Of a DNA stretch of 28,665 bases, positions 10,346-19,350 are shown piece after piece. The position numbers were made by a program, and so were the translations under genes. Source of the DNA: Hemicentrotus pulcherrimus (lineage: Eukaryota > Echinodermata > Echinoidea > Camarodonta > Strongylocentrotidae); NCBI GenBank assembly GCA_003118195.1, contig BEXV01000818.1:69274-97938 (forward strand). The letters run 5' to 3'. Each line of letters starts with the position of its first letter. Positions within the stretch are counted from its first letter, which is position 1. The notes under the pieces are model-generated. The model was not told the DNA's origin. It did no database searches and saw only the letters and a program-made list of their open reading frames with translations.

Positions 10346-10628
10346 CTTGTTCCATTGATTATGTTTAAATGGGAGATATAACATATAAACTGTTTTGTAG
10401 ATCACCCGTTTTTTACTTTCCAAAAAATGCCCCCTTCCCCTCCACACTTTTAACGAAGCTATTATCCACTTTAAACTTCGTTAACGCTACATCATTCGAG
10501 ATTTCAACTAAATACTATAGAAAAGACGACGATGAAATATAAAGCACCCTCAGAATTTATAAACTGAAAAATAACTATTCGGCCAATCAACATCTCATCT
10601 TCGCCCTGCTCAGTGGCTTGATTGTGAG

Positions 10629-11010
10629 CTGGATGTCTTGCCTAACATCCTTGTTGATGTCATTTCTTACCAAACCCTTTTATCACAATAGCAAAGACTG
10701 TCGAGAAGATTAAACCAAGGACGATCACAATACCATATTGTATTATATCATGCATCAAAAGTTTGTTGGCTTTTGATTGGTTGAGAGCTCGTCACATGAC
10801 CAGAAATATTTGAACTATTTTTAGGAAGTACTATATGAGTACTATTTGGGAGTTGAAAAAAAGTGTGATTCTCGTTTTTCTTCAAATTTTTAATTTAATG
10901 AAAACAAAATATTTTAAATTTTTTTTTTTTTAATTTTTAATTTGTTATATATATATTTTTTTTTTGATGCAGGATATAAAACAAATATACCATGCCTTCT
11001 TTTCTAGGTA
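10629..11010 (+). repeat. Tandem duplication, copy 1
   Basis: Begins CTGGATGTCTTGCC and is repeated 382 bp downstream with only scattered substitutions. It contains a GATTGGTTGAGAGCTC segment, A/T homopolymers and the end GGTACTGG. Copy 1 has a longer AT block (about 10916-10967) than copy 2. Confidence 0.9.
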
Positions 11011-11368
11011 CTGGATGTCTTGCCTAACATCCTTGTTGATGTCATTACTTTCCAAACCCTATTATCACAATAGCAAAGACTGTCGAGAAGATTAAACCAA
11101 GGACGATCACAATACCATATTGCATTATATCATGCATCAGAAATTTGTTGGCTTTTGATTGGTTGAGAGCTCGTCACATGACTAGAAATATTTGAACTAT
11201 TTTCAGAAAGTACTATATAAGCTCTATTTGGGAGTTTAAAAAAAAAATGTGATTTTTGTTTTTCTTCAAATCTTTTAATTTAATGAAAACAAAATATTTT
11301 TAAATCTTTTTTTTTTTTTGATGCAGGATATAAAACAAATATACCATGCCTTCTTTTCGAGGTACTGG
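11011..11368 (+). repeat. Tandem duplication, copy 2
   Basis: Second copy of the 10629-11010 segment, shorter mainly because its poly-T block is shorter. CTGG occurs at the outer left start, at the copy junction and at the right end, so it is a likely microhomology at the duplication breakpoints. Confidence 0.9.
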
Positions 11369-11446
11369 TCAAAACTATGGGCCTCGGTGACTCAAAAAGT
11401 ACCATTTGAGACACCTCTTGCGGATAGTTTTAACCAGAACCTCTCA
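11357..11446. repeat. Fold-back hairpin of about 90 bp
   Basis: GGTACTGGTCAAAACTAT at 11361 pairs with ATAGTTTTAACCAGAACC ending at 11441. The stem continues inward through CCTCGGTGACTCAAA against TTTGAGACACCTC. The arms are about 36 bases and roughly four-fifths matched. The duplication junction cuts inside the left arm, so copy 1 has only the first bases of this hairpin. Confidence 0.75.
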
Positions 11447-12235
11447 AGACAGTGTATATTTGTATATTATTTGTATACTCTAAATAAATCATGATCGGAT
11501 TGCGTAATACGTCATCGTTACGTTTTCACATTTTATGAGGCGAGGTACAAGTCTATTGAAATATTGAAATTTCCTTTAGTTGACTTTTCAAAAATATTTG
11601 TGATTGTTTTTGTTATTATGTTTAACACTTTCTACTCCCTCTCTTCGCTGCTTCGCTACCTGTTATTATTTCAAGCTAACGTTTTTTTGTTCTGACAAGA
11701 GCTAGCGCCCACCCTAAAAAAAAATCGTGTACATAAAATTCATGTCGGGTAATACATTAATAAATGTTCAAAGAAAATCCAAAATTACGATGATTCTGAT
11801 GGAATCTTTTATTTGAAACTGGTATTAAGAGACTTCTTTCCCCTTGCCTCTCTCACCAGCAAAAGAAAACAGATCCTCGAGGTACTGTCATGAGCTGTCA
11901 TGTTTCTAACAGATAAATGTGTTGCCATAACTGGGTTAGAGCAATGCCCTCGAGACAAAAAGACATTGATATATCCACAAATTGCCCGAGTACTTCGCCA
12001 AAAGTCGCCTAGTGGGCCATACGTCGATGGTGATTTATTTAATTGGGAAAAGTGAAGGGATCATGAATGTTAACCCTAGGAGTATTGACCTGTCAGCACA
12101 GGGGTTGTTTCGCGTTTAAGGCAGCGTATTAAAAATGAATAATCCACATCATTTTTTTACTGAACAGATCAAATTAATCCTTTACTTTAATACCTTAATT
12201 TTAAAAGGCTGTGAATTTTCCTATGAAGCAAACCT
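11447..12235. other. Gene-free stretch
   Basis: No gene, RNA or repeat is recognised. Confidence 0.5.
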
Positions 12236-12240
12236 CAAGG

Positions 12241-12312
12241 GGATATGATGGCTCAGGAGTATTAGAACCAATTATATTACATTTAACCCGGAGATCCCGG
12301 ATTCAAAGCCAA
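12241..12312 (+). repeat. tRNA-like SINE head (decayed)
   Basis: TGGCTCAGGAGTATTAGAA at 12249 resembles an RNA polymerase III A box, and GGATTCAAAGCC at 12299 a B box, at about 50-bp spacing with CCCGGAGATCCC before it. The tRNA cloverleaf is not intact and the B box deviates from GGTTCGAATCC, so this is a tRNA-derived SINE relic rather than a functional tRNA. Moderate confidence. Confidence 0.4.
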
Positions 12313-12480
12313 GTTGATGCGGTCGTGCATTTTTAATACATTATTTACACTTACCAAGTCCCTCGGATAAAACCAAAAACAGCGTTATGTTCTCTGGTTG
12401 CTTATCTAAAAGTAATGTCCTTATTTTCTTGGCCCTTATTAAGACAATTTAATGCTGTATGTTTCCCTTGACTTTAGAGG

Positions 12481-12674
12481 TACAGTCAAACCTGCTTTAG
12501 TGACCACCTGTCTACAAAGACCACCTGTCTACAAAGGCCACATTTGTTGTTTCCCTTGAAAATGGTTTCTAATTGAATCATGTACTAAAGGAACCTGTCT
12601 ACAGTGACCACCTGTCTACAAAGGCCACTTTTTGTGTTTCCCTTGGGTGGTCGCTATAGACAGGTTTGACTGTA
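12481..12674. mobile_element. 194-bp MITE, Tc1/mariner-like termini
   Basis: The perfect terminal inverted repeat CAGTCAAACCTG / CAGGTTTGACTG is flanked on both sides by TA, the expected target duplication of Tc1/mariner elements. The interior is non-coding and contains repeated GACCACCTGTCTACAAAG units at about 12505, 12523 and 12607. It must have been mobilised in trans. A decayed relative lies at 285-457. Confidence 0.75.
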
Positions 12675-12743
12675 GCAACTTTTAATAAATATGCTTGAAA
12701 ATATTTCCTTCCGATGCTCAGTCTGTACCAGGGTCGGCAATCC

Positions 12744-12800
12744 GGGGGGACGGGGGACACTTCCCCCCTCAATTTGTTTGTGGGATCGTCCCCCCCCCCC
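12744..12800. repeat. Clustered G and C tracts
   Basis: GGGGGG (12744-12749), GGGGG (12752-12756), CCCCCC (12763-12768) and a run of eleven C (12790-12800) lie within 57 bases. The G tracts can pair with either C tract, and the cluster could also form quadruplex or i-motif structures. The surrounding CAGGGTCGGCAATCC style sequence looks like part of a dispersed repeat. Confidence 0.7.
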
Positions 12801-13287
12801 TCTCGGAAAATTTGAAAAGGTGCAAACCAAAAATGTATAGCGAATACTGATTAAAGACCGCATCCAATTTTGAGGCTCTGGAGGCCCAAGAGTGCAGCGT
12901 TTAGACTCATTCAAATGCAAAAGTCTTCTGGCTCGGTTGATAAGCTCTCTCGCATAATATTGTAGAAAATCTGTAGTCCGTTGCTATCACCGTGATAGAC
13001 CTGGTGATACCAACAAACAAATGTCCCCTCGTATTTCGCTCCCACCTGATCGTGAAAATAAATCGCCACCCTGGTCTTTACAACATTCACAAACGGAATT
13101 CAGAGGTAGGAGGCCTTCGCCTTGGATGCAAATTAACTCATTTATAAAAACAGACCACCCATCACATTCAAACAGCTGTCAAAAGCCTGCCACATTTCTG
13201 CCATTATTAAAGAAAAACGAAGTTTCTACAAGGGTAATGACATCATTGACGGTGTTTTCACAATCAATGTCACTGAACGAGCCTAAC
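12801..13287. other. Stretch without supported gene; longest chance frame
   Basis: A 120-codon frame opens at 13021 (ATG with A at -3) and closes at 13383. It has no signal peptide, membrane segment or recognisable domain, and its 3' part overlaps a diverged repeat (see 13288-14396). I do not call it a gene, but it is the least poor coding candidate on the plus strand. Confidence 0.3.
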
Positions 13288-13736
13288 ATTCAGAAAGGAG
13301 AATGCAAACTCAATGAGGTTTTTAGCAAACCAATCGTCTCCCTTTTTCTGGAGGTTTTTGTTTATGCCCACTTCAACAATTGACCCTTTATTTTTAGAAT
13401 AAAGAATACAGATTCTTTTTACATTGATGTGAACCTCTGTTCATTCTCCTCAGTCAAACTATCGTTACATTAAAAAGGGTACTCATTGAGGTTTCTTAAC
13501 TTTTTAAAAGTTTTCATACTTCAGTCGAAAGTTACATTTCGGGAAGAAAAACAAATGTTACATTATTGAGGTTTCATGCATAAGTTATCATTTTTTCCTC
13601 GATCGAGCGACAAAAACATTCAGGAATAAAGATCCGAATTCAGTGAGATTTCTCGCGAACTTTAGTAGTTCTCTTACGACCGGAATACTGAAAAACGTGA
13701 ATATTAGTTTTAATAAGATGGGTAGAAGAATCCCTG

Positions 13737-13971
13737 CAATCTGATTGGTCAATTACTGTGTAGTTATTTTTNNNNNNNNNNNNNNNNNNNNNNNNNNNNN
13801 NNNNNNNNNNNNTTTTTTTTTTTTGTCTATATATTTTTTTTTAATTCATTAATTTATGATTTTAAAAAAAATAGTTTACTGTAAACTGACAATTAAAAAA
13901 AACAAAAATCATGATAAATTTCATGAAATCATGCTTTTCGGTCATAACCCAGTAATCGACCAATCAGATTG
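13737..13971. mobile_element. Fold-back element containing the assembly gap
   Basis: CAATCTGATTGGTCAATTAC at 13737 is matched in inverted orientation by the segment at 13950-13971, with one mismatch over 22 bases. Pairing continues partially on both sides. The centre is A/T homopolymer and contains the gap, so the true length is unknown. Confidence 0.7.
13772..13812. other. Assembly gap (41 N)
   Basis: Forty-one N flanked by poly-T. It falls in the AT-rich centre of an inverted repeat, a typical place for assembly or sequencing failure. Confidence 0.99.
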
Positions 13972-14039
13972 AAGGAAAATTACCGGAAAGCATGGCTATG
14001 ACAAAAATCATGCGTACGGTAATTACCGGAAAGCATGAT
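13928..14039. repeat. ATTACCGGAAAGCATG repeats, two direct and one inverted
   Basis: ATTACCGGAAAGCATG occurs at 13979-13994 and 14022-14037, and an inverted near-copy ATCATGCTTTTCGGTCAT at 13928-13945. The group overlaps the right arm of the gap-containing fold-back element. Confidence 0.7.
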
Positions 14040-14121
14040 TTGCCATGCACCTGCAAAATTTGTAAAATTACAGATTTTTGTTTATTTTTGACGACTTTGA
14101 GGGCCCCATTTTATAAAACAG

Positions 14122-14279
14122 ATGATGCACAGGTTTAATTCGTGAGTCGGTGGAATTGTTTGCACGTGGTACCTTTGAATTTGGTCTAAAACCCACTAGG
14201 CTGCGCCTCGTGGGTTCAAACCATTAAAAGGTACCTTGTGCACACATTTCCTACCGTCGCACTCAAACCTGTGCATCAT
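14122..14279. mobile_element. 158-bp long imperfect palindrome (fold-back MITE)
   Basis: ATGATGCACAGGTTT at 14122 matches the inverted right end at 14265-14279. Pairing continues inward through GTGAGTCGGTGGAA with its complement, GCACGTGGTACCTTT with AAAGGTACCTTGTGC, and closes on CCCACTAGG...CCTCGTGGG. Almost the whole element is stem. It is non-coding, and no clear target duplication is seen. Confidence 0.7.
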
Positions 14280-14415
14280 TTGTATACTTGAGGGTTTTTT
14301 TTTCTTAAAACCTTCGTTCTACTTCGTTTAATAACCAAAAAATGACTGTATCATTCCAGAATCAAGAATCCTAATTCAACGAAGTGTCTTACAATTTTGT
14401 TGCGTTTTCTCCTTA

Positions 14416-14676
14416 CTAAATCATTGATGTTTTTTGTTTGCAAACATTTTTCGTTCTCCACGTTTTATAGCATGGATTTATCAAGTACACGATTAAACTC
14501 ACATGAAACGCAAAGTGGTGCTTGAAAATATGGCGGTATTTCTTTTGAACAGGAGATATTCGTGGTCTAGATTTTTGGTCTGGTTGAATGGTTTTGAAGA
14601 TCATAGCAAATAAAGTCGTATTTCCGAAAGCTTTTAAGTAACAAACACAGACTGTATTTTTTAAAAATAAATTTTG
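14416..14676. other. Gene-free stretch
   Basis: A 62-codon minus-strand frame at 14416-14604 has no recognisable features. Confidence 0.4.
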
Positions 14677-14801
14677 TTCAGTGTACTATTCAGAGTGAAT
14701 TTTGGTTATATGTTATTTTCACTTAGATGTTATATATATGTAAAACAATTAATAAATGTTTTTCATTCTTTCAATAGTACGAATATTTTCATTCGTTGAA
14801 A
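14677..14801 (+). repeat. 125-bp direct repeat, copy A
   Basis: Begins TTCAGTGTACTATTCAGAG and ends ATTTTCATTCGTTGAAA. It is repeated 220 bp downstream at roughly 90% identity. The 3' part contains inverted ATTCGTTGAA-type strings. Confidence 0.9.
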
Positions 14802-14896
14802 CAAATAATGTATCAAACATTTAAGTAGATCCTTGTCATTTGATTAGAGGATTGTTGGTCACATGATATTCAATAAATAATCTATTGAACGCATTT

Positions 14897-15021
14897 TTCA
14901 GTGTACTATTCAGAGTGAATTTTGGTTATATGTTATTTTTACATAGATGTAATATGTATGTAAAACAAATAAAACATGTTATTCATTCGTTCAATAGAAC
15001 GAATATTTTCATTCGTTGAAA
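14897..15021 (+). repeat. 125-bp direct repeat, copy B
   Basis: Same length and boundaries as copy A. Within it TTCGTT...AACGAA forms a six-base hairpin around CAATAG; in copy A this hairpin has two changes. The 95 bp between the copies is unrelated, except for short TTCAATA...TATTGAA inverted strings. Confidence 0.9.
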
Positions 15022-15436
15022 ATTTGTCGCACTATTGAACACATAAGCATTCATTATTTATAATAATCAATAATTATAGGCATTTCTATGGCGCCGTCTA
15101 TCTATATATTCCGAGGCGCATTTGTTATTACCCCGGCGTTTGCCTAGCTGCCATTACAGCGCTCTAGCATTTCAAGGAATTAATTCGTATACTACATATA
15201 TCATAGATAATCATCAAAATGCTGGGAGTTAATCAAGCAGGCATTATACGGATAGAAACGGAATCATTGGTTATTCAATCCAGGTATTACCGTGGAAAAT
15301 CATGATAGGAGGGTTCAAGGCTTATCAACTGTGCACTAAACTATAATCATCCTGTCGAGGGACATTCATAATTGAAGATGAACTTATCAGAAGTGTTCAA
15401 AGCTTGTTTCCATTTCTATTTTTCAAGTTAAACAGA
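15022..15436. other. Gene-free stretch with a possible decayed SINE
   Basis: The patch 15090-15180 (GGCGCCGTCT..., CATTACAGCGCTCTAGCATT) is GC-richer than its surroundings and looks like dispersed-repeat sequence, but I cannot assign a family. Confidence 0.3.
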
Positions 15437-15475
15437 CAGGGGCGGATCCAGGTTCCCGTAAAAGAGGGGGTGCTA
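15437..15475 (+). mobile_element. Solitary hAT-like terminal motif
   Basis: CAGGGGCGGATCCAGG at 15437-15452, followed by a G-rich AGAGGGGGTGCT, matches the terminal inverted repeat style common to many animal hAT elements. No opposite terminus is visible downstream, so only one end is present or the other has decayed. Confidence 0.45.
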
Positions 15476-16229
15476 AACATTTAACTTTGGCATCGACTTG
15501 GCAGGCCATTCATGTCACTGTTTGATCCCACCATTGGTCATTCAAGGGACGTCACAAAATAATGTACAGAATTTACACGTTTTATAGTTTATTGTTAAAG
15601 AAAGAAAAAAAGTTACTTACATTGTAAATTGAAGTTATATTTAAGGCTTGGACTCATCCTACGGTATGCGATTTGTGCCCTTAAAAAGTCTCGAACCATA
15701 TTTCTTGATCATTAACAATTTTAATCTTTAGTAAATATTTCTTCCTTCAATAATGAACCATCAAAAATTGTAAATTCTGTAGATTTCTAGTGGCATGAAC
15801 ACCCTGCCATAGATCAAGTCTAACTTAAGTCGATCTTAGTCTTTGTGAAACACTCCCCTTGTGGCTCCTGTATTTAGCCTATGAGGAAAACGTATTCTGA
15901 AGTCAAGTTGTTAACAATGTATGTATAAAGTAATGTTATACTCCTTTTCTAGCTAGTGTTCAGAAATGTTAATGTTAATCCAATTCGCTATTTTTTGGAT
16001 GATCGTTGAATATCACGTAGCCTACTTGAAGGGTAAGGGGAGTATGGCAGTTATTATGATACAAATCCTACATCAAGACAAGGATAAAATAATTTCTGCC
16101 TCTAGATTCGTGATAGCAGATAGCAGCGGTTAAAGTGTTTAAAGTTAATCTTTAAACGTATCTATTAAAGTCGGCATTGTATCTTACTCCTCTTCCCTTG
16201 TTTTACATACATATGCTTTCATGTGATTT
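15476..16229. other. Gene-free AT-rich stretch
   Basis: No gene, RNA or repeat is recognised. Confidence 0.5.
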
Positions 16230-16234
16230 GTTTT

Positions 16235-16345
16235 TTTCACAAGTGCACCTTGAGCGTTTGCTGTCAAGTGGATTCAGAGCCCTACAAATCTCATATATGA
16301 TTACCACTATTCATATATATGATTACCATTATTCATTTATTTAGT
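16235..16345 (+). mobile_element. LINE/SINE-like 3' end
   Basis: GTGCACCTTGAGCGTTTGCT followed by GTCAAGTGGATTCAGAGCCC and TACAAAT resembles the conserved 3' tail (GCGCCTTGAGC...GCGCTATAAAT type) of CR1/L2-group LINEs and their SINEs in invertebrates. A duplicated ATATGATTACCAYTATTCAT string follows, typical of a short-repeat tail. The family assignment rests on remembered resemblance only. Confidence 0.5.
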
Positions 16346-16505
16346 ACAATTCCCATTTGGACGATGAACTGATACCAGTGAATACACCAGTCGATCCCGC
16401 CATTATCTGTTATGTTATATCTATGTTGTATTCTTGTTTGTCTTCTGATTGTTTTGTATTTTTATCAGATTTTGGAAATAAACTAAACTTGAAACTTGAA
16501 ACATT
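16346..16505 (+). mobile_element. Second retroelement-like 3' end with TTGAAAC tail
   Basis: TTTGGAAATAAACTAAAC at 16472 is followed by repeated TTGAAAC units. An AATAAA with a short tandem tail is the usual end of truncated non-LTR elements. A 62-codon frame across it (16357-16545) has no reverse transcriptase or endonuclease motif. Confidence 0.45.
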
Positions 16506-16665
16506 AAAGGGTACAATGCCTTCAAAACCAAAGAAAGAATCCTAGATTATTTTCCTCTAGCAAGAACATGAGAGTATGGTTTTATTATGACATAAAGTAA
16601 AAAACATCCAGGTACCTCTATAAACATGATGGATGCGATGGGAATATACATTACCATAGCTAGCT

Positions 16666-17205
16666 AGATAGCTCCTAGAAACGCTTGTACGCTCATCACT
16701 TGCATGAGACTAATCCATATCCACCTACGCCCTTCGGTCTCTTTACATATATGATATGTAATTTTGTACTTGCATTTTTGTTAGATAGCCCGTAGAAACG
16801 CTTGTAAACTTACCATAATAGCCAGAAGGGCATTAATCCATACCCACCAACGCCCTTCCGTTTTTTAACAGATACGTTATTTTTTGTGTTTAGATAACTC
16901 CTAAGCACGCGTGTAAATTGCAATAATAGGCAAAAGGGCATTACTTCATACTACTGTGCAGAGAAACGCCCCTCTGCCTCTTATGTCTATTCAGTAACTT
17001 TCTGTTTTTGTTAGATAGCCCCATGGCAGACTTATATGCTCACCATCATAGCATAAAAAGGGCGTTAATCCATGAATTAATCACCCCCCCCCCCCTTGAC
17101 CCTTAAACGAGATAAGTGCTGCATGTTTTCACTACACTGCCTATATATGCAAGCTCGTAAACTACATCGGTAGAAGGGCGTTATTTCAGATAGTTTTGCT
17201 AACCG
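16666..17205 (+). repeat. Diverged tandem array of about 115-bp hairpin-bearing units
   Basis: Units start with AGATAGCYCC at 16666, 16783, 16892 and 17013, with a fifth near 17142 (spacings 117, 109, 121, about 129). Shared strings are GAAACGCTTGTAAAC, CATAATAGC, AAAAGGGCATTAATCCATA and ACGCCCTTC. In units 2 and 3 the GGGC string and the later GCCC string are complementary. Unit 4 has a 12-C run where that segment should be. A sixth, very weak unit may lie near 17290-17335. Confidence 0.75.
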
Positions 17206-18197
17206 GTTAACGCCGAACAGACGATGACATTAAATACTTGTATTGATTTTTTTTCAAAATAAGCCATTAGTGTTGTCCTTGAATACGAGAGTCGCGTGAG
17301 CCTGCAAATATAGCATAAGGCAAACGTAATTAATTAAATACATGTCCCTGTCCTCACCTGAGTGAGAATGAATCTAATAAAACCGAAAAGTATTCTCCCC
17401 GTAAAAAATGAGTACATTCTATCCACCGTTTTGACCAGGGTTTAAAAACATCCATTTTTCCCATGTAGTCGTGTTATTGTGACAACGAACAAACACGAGT
17501 TCATGGCCAGGTCAATTTGCAAGTGAAAAGATAAGTACAGAAGGAAAAACCTGTGTTAAACGGGCAAGTTAAGTTCCAGAAAGGTATTACCTCTTAAAGA
17601 AATATATGTGAAAAGAAAAATCTTAAAATGTAAAAATATATATATATATTGATACACAGGGTAATAAATCATGTTAATTTAAAAGAATGTTAGCACTCTC
17701 AATTTCAAAGCACGCCAAAAATCTTTGAGGTGTATCTGGCTAGATTTAGTTAATATTTTAATTCTTTAAACAAAATATAAACCTGACATTCCAAACGCAT
17801 CACTCTGAAGGAAAGAAGAACAAAATAAGGGTAATGTGTACAATTTTCTAGATAGTGTAATCATACGTGTCTCTATTGTTCATTACAGTTTACTGACTGA
17901 ATCTCTCACTGACTCTTTGGTTCCTTTTAAAATATCTACCTTACGTTTTATTTTGCCTTCAAAATAACAAGACTACATGACAATAAAAGATGCTTTTAAA
18001 CTCTGGTTAAAACGACAGACAACATAATTTCACCTGCCCCCCCCCCTCCCTCCAAACACACATATTTCAGTCTGTGTAAAGACAGAAGGGCGTCAACTCT
18101 ATGCAAACAGGGACTTTTAGATTTTCGTGGACTGATACGTGTGACGTTCATTCAAATCAGTGCATTAAAAGGACGTCCATCGTAGCATAGACCTATT
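17206..18197. other. Gene-free AT-rich stretch
   Basis: No gene recognised. It contains a (TA)n run near 17637-17650, a ten-C run at 18037-18046, and near 18082-18105 AGAAGGGCGTCAACTC, a possible stray fragment of the 16666-17205 repeat. Confidence 0.5.
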
Positions 18198-18351
18198 GGC
18201 CCGAATTCACAAAGCAAGGTTTGAGCTTGGACCAAGGTATGAGGTCAAATCTCCTTTTTGTTATTTACAAACCAGGTTTGTAAATAACAAAAGGAGGTTT
18301 GGCGAAACGAAAAGAGGTTTGACCTCAAACCTTGCTTTGTGAATTCGGGCC
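18198..18351. mobile_element. 154-bp nested fold-back MITE
   Basis: The first 28 bases (GGCCCGAATTCACAAAGC onward) are perfectly inverted at the right end. After a poorly matched middle, an inner hairpin pairs TTGTTATTTACAAACC (18258-18273) with the adjacent inverted sequence (18274-18290) with virtually no loop. ATT flanks both sides and may be a 3-bp target duplication. Overlapping open frames on both strands here are a by-product of the palindrome. Confidence 0.8.
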
Positions 18352-19234
18352 ATTGTCTTCGTGCGAATCTAAAAGTCACACAATCTAGAATCCTTCTAGC
18401 TCTCAGCAGACGACATGCGTATCTGGAAACTGGAGTCCCTTTAAAGGGAACGTGTAACATTGTTCAGATGAGAGAAAATGGTGATAAGGTAATGACTTCA
18501 ATGCTAGATATACAATGTAAGATAATCTGAAAACTTGATCGAAACCGGATCATTATTAATGATACAAATTGGGAAAAACTTATCTGATCGATTGCTTAAT
18601 TCTCCAAACTATTATTACAATTTAATTACATTTTAGTACACAAAGCAATGAATTGGCTCTATATACCATTCCAGACATTTTAGTGTTGAAAGGTTTTTTA
18701 TAGCCTGTTTTATGTCTTTTTTTCATGGACCAACGTTTGGGAAATTCAAAAATGGTTGGGAGAATTTACTGTTAATCACTGTTAGAGGTTGTTGCACAGT
18801 GACGCCTTAAAAAACATAGATATCTCTGTGGTTTGATTTTTTTTCAGGATTTTTTTTTGCATGTTAGAGGGTTAGTACATTAGAAGGAATATAATAAGAA
18901 ACATTTCATACAAAAAATACGCAATTTTTGTCAACAACCTTCAACAATGTTACTGAGTCACTATAATGGAAGAGTTAGGACACGGACTGCCGACCGTCGT
19001 TCCAGAATGAAAATTTGGCCCTCATCGCAATCGAATATAAATATTGCTTTTAAGAGTCGATATATTTTCATTGATAGCAGGAATATAATCATCTTTACAT
19101 GCATTAATAATAATAGTAACATCTTTCACGTGTTATTTGTCATTCATAATGCCTACGATGTTATTAATGAAAACTATTTTATGTTATTCAATATATAATT
19201 TAATATGTTTTATTCACAATACATTTGTATTTAC
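18352..19234. other. Gene-free AT-rich stretch
   Basis: No gene recognised. An 83-codon frame at 18947-19198 has no domain. Confidence 0.45.
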
Positions 19235-19318
19235 AATGTATTATAATCTGTGTATAACATGTATAATTCAGTATGTGTGTAGCGTAACACGAACGAATAA
19301 ACCTTTATTGAATTGAAT
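19235..19318 (+). mobile_element. Retroelement-like 3' end, plus orientation
   Basis: ACGAACGAATAAACCTTTAT then TGAATTGAATT: an AATAAA-containing end with a short TTGAA tandem tail, as in truncated non-LTR retroelements. Its 5' boundary is not visible. Confidence 0.45.
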
Positions 19319-19350
19319 TAAGATAAGATAAGATAAGATAAAATAAGATT
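19319..19350. repeat. AGATA pentanucleotide microsatellite
   Basis: AGATA repeated about five times with one variant (AAATA). Read on the minus strand it is a TATCT tail directly following an AATAAAAT end. Confidence 0.9.

Larger units (their letters stand above)
13288..14396. repeat. Very diverged interspersed repeat units
   Basis: Segments near 13288-13330, 13481-13500, 13561-13575, 13616-13660 and 14351-14396 share a loose pattern: CATTCAGGAA, then AAACTCAATGAGGTTT or variants. Similarity between the 13616 and 14351 units is about two thirds. They may be remnants of an old minisatellite split by the element at 13737-14039. Confidence 0.3.

Noticed and set aside
11315..11400. Poly-T followed by GATGCAG as a splice acceptor with a downstream exon
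   Set aside because: The sequence is duplicated with the 380-bp repeat, and the downstream frame closes within a few codons inside a hairpin.
12930..13010. Second tRNA-like A box (TGGCTCGGTTGATAAGC)
   Set aside because: No B box follows at the expected distance, so a tRNA or SINE cannot be supported.
13021..13383. 120-codon plus-strand frame with a fair ATG context
   Set aside because: No domain, signal or splice context. Its 3' end overlaps a diverged repeat, and its length is within what chance allows in 28 kb on six frames.
14205..14222. GGGTTCAAACC resembling a polymerase III B box
   Set aside because: It is part of the right arm of the 14122-14279 palindrome and has no A box upstream.
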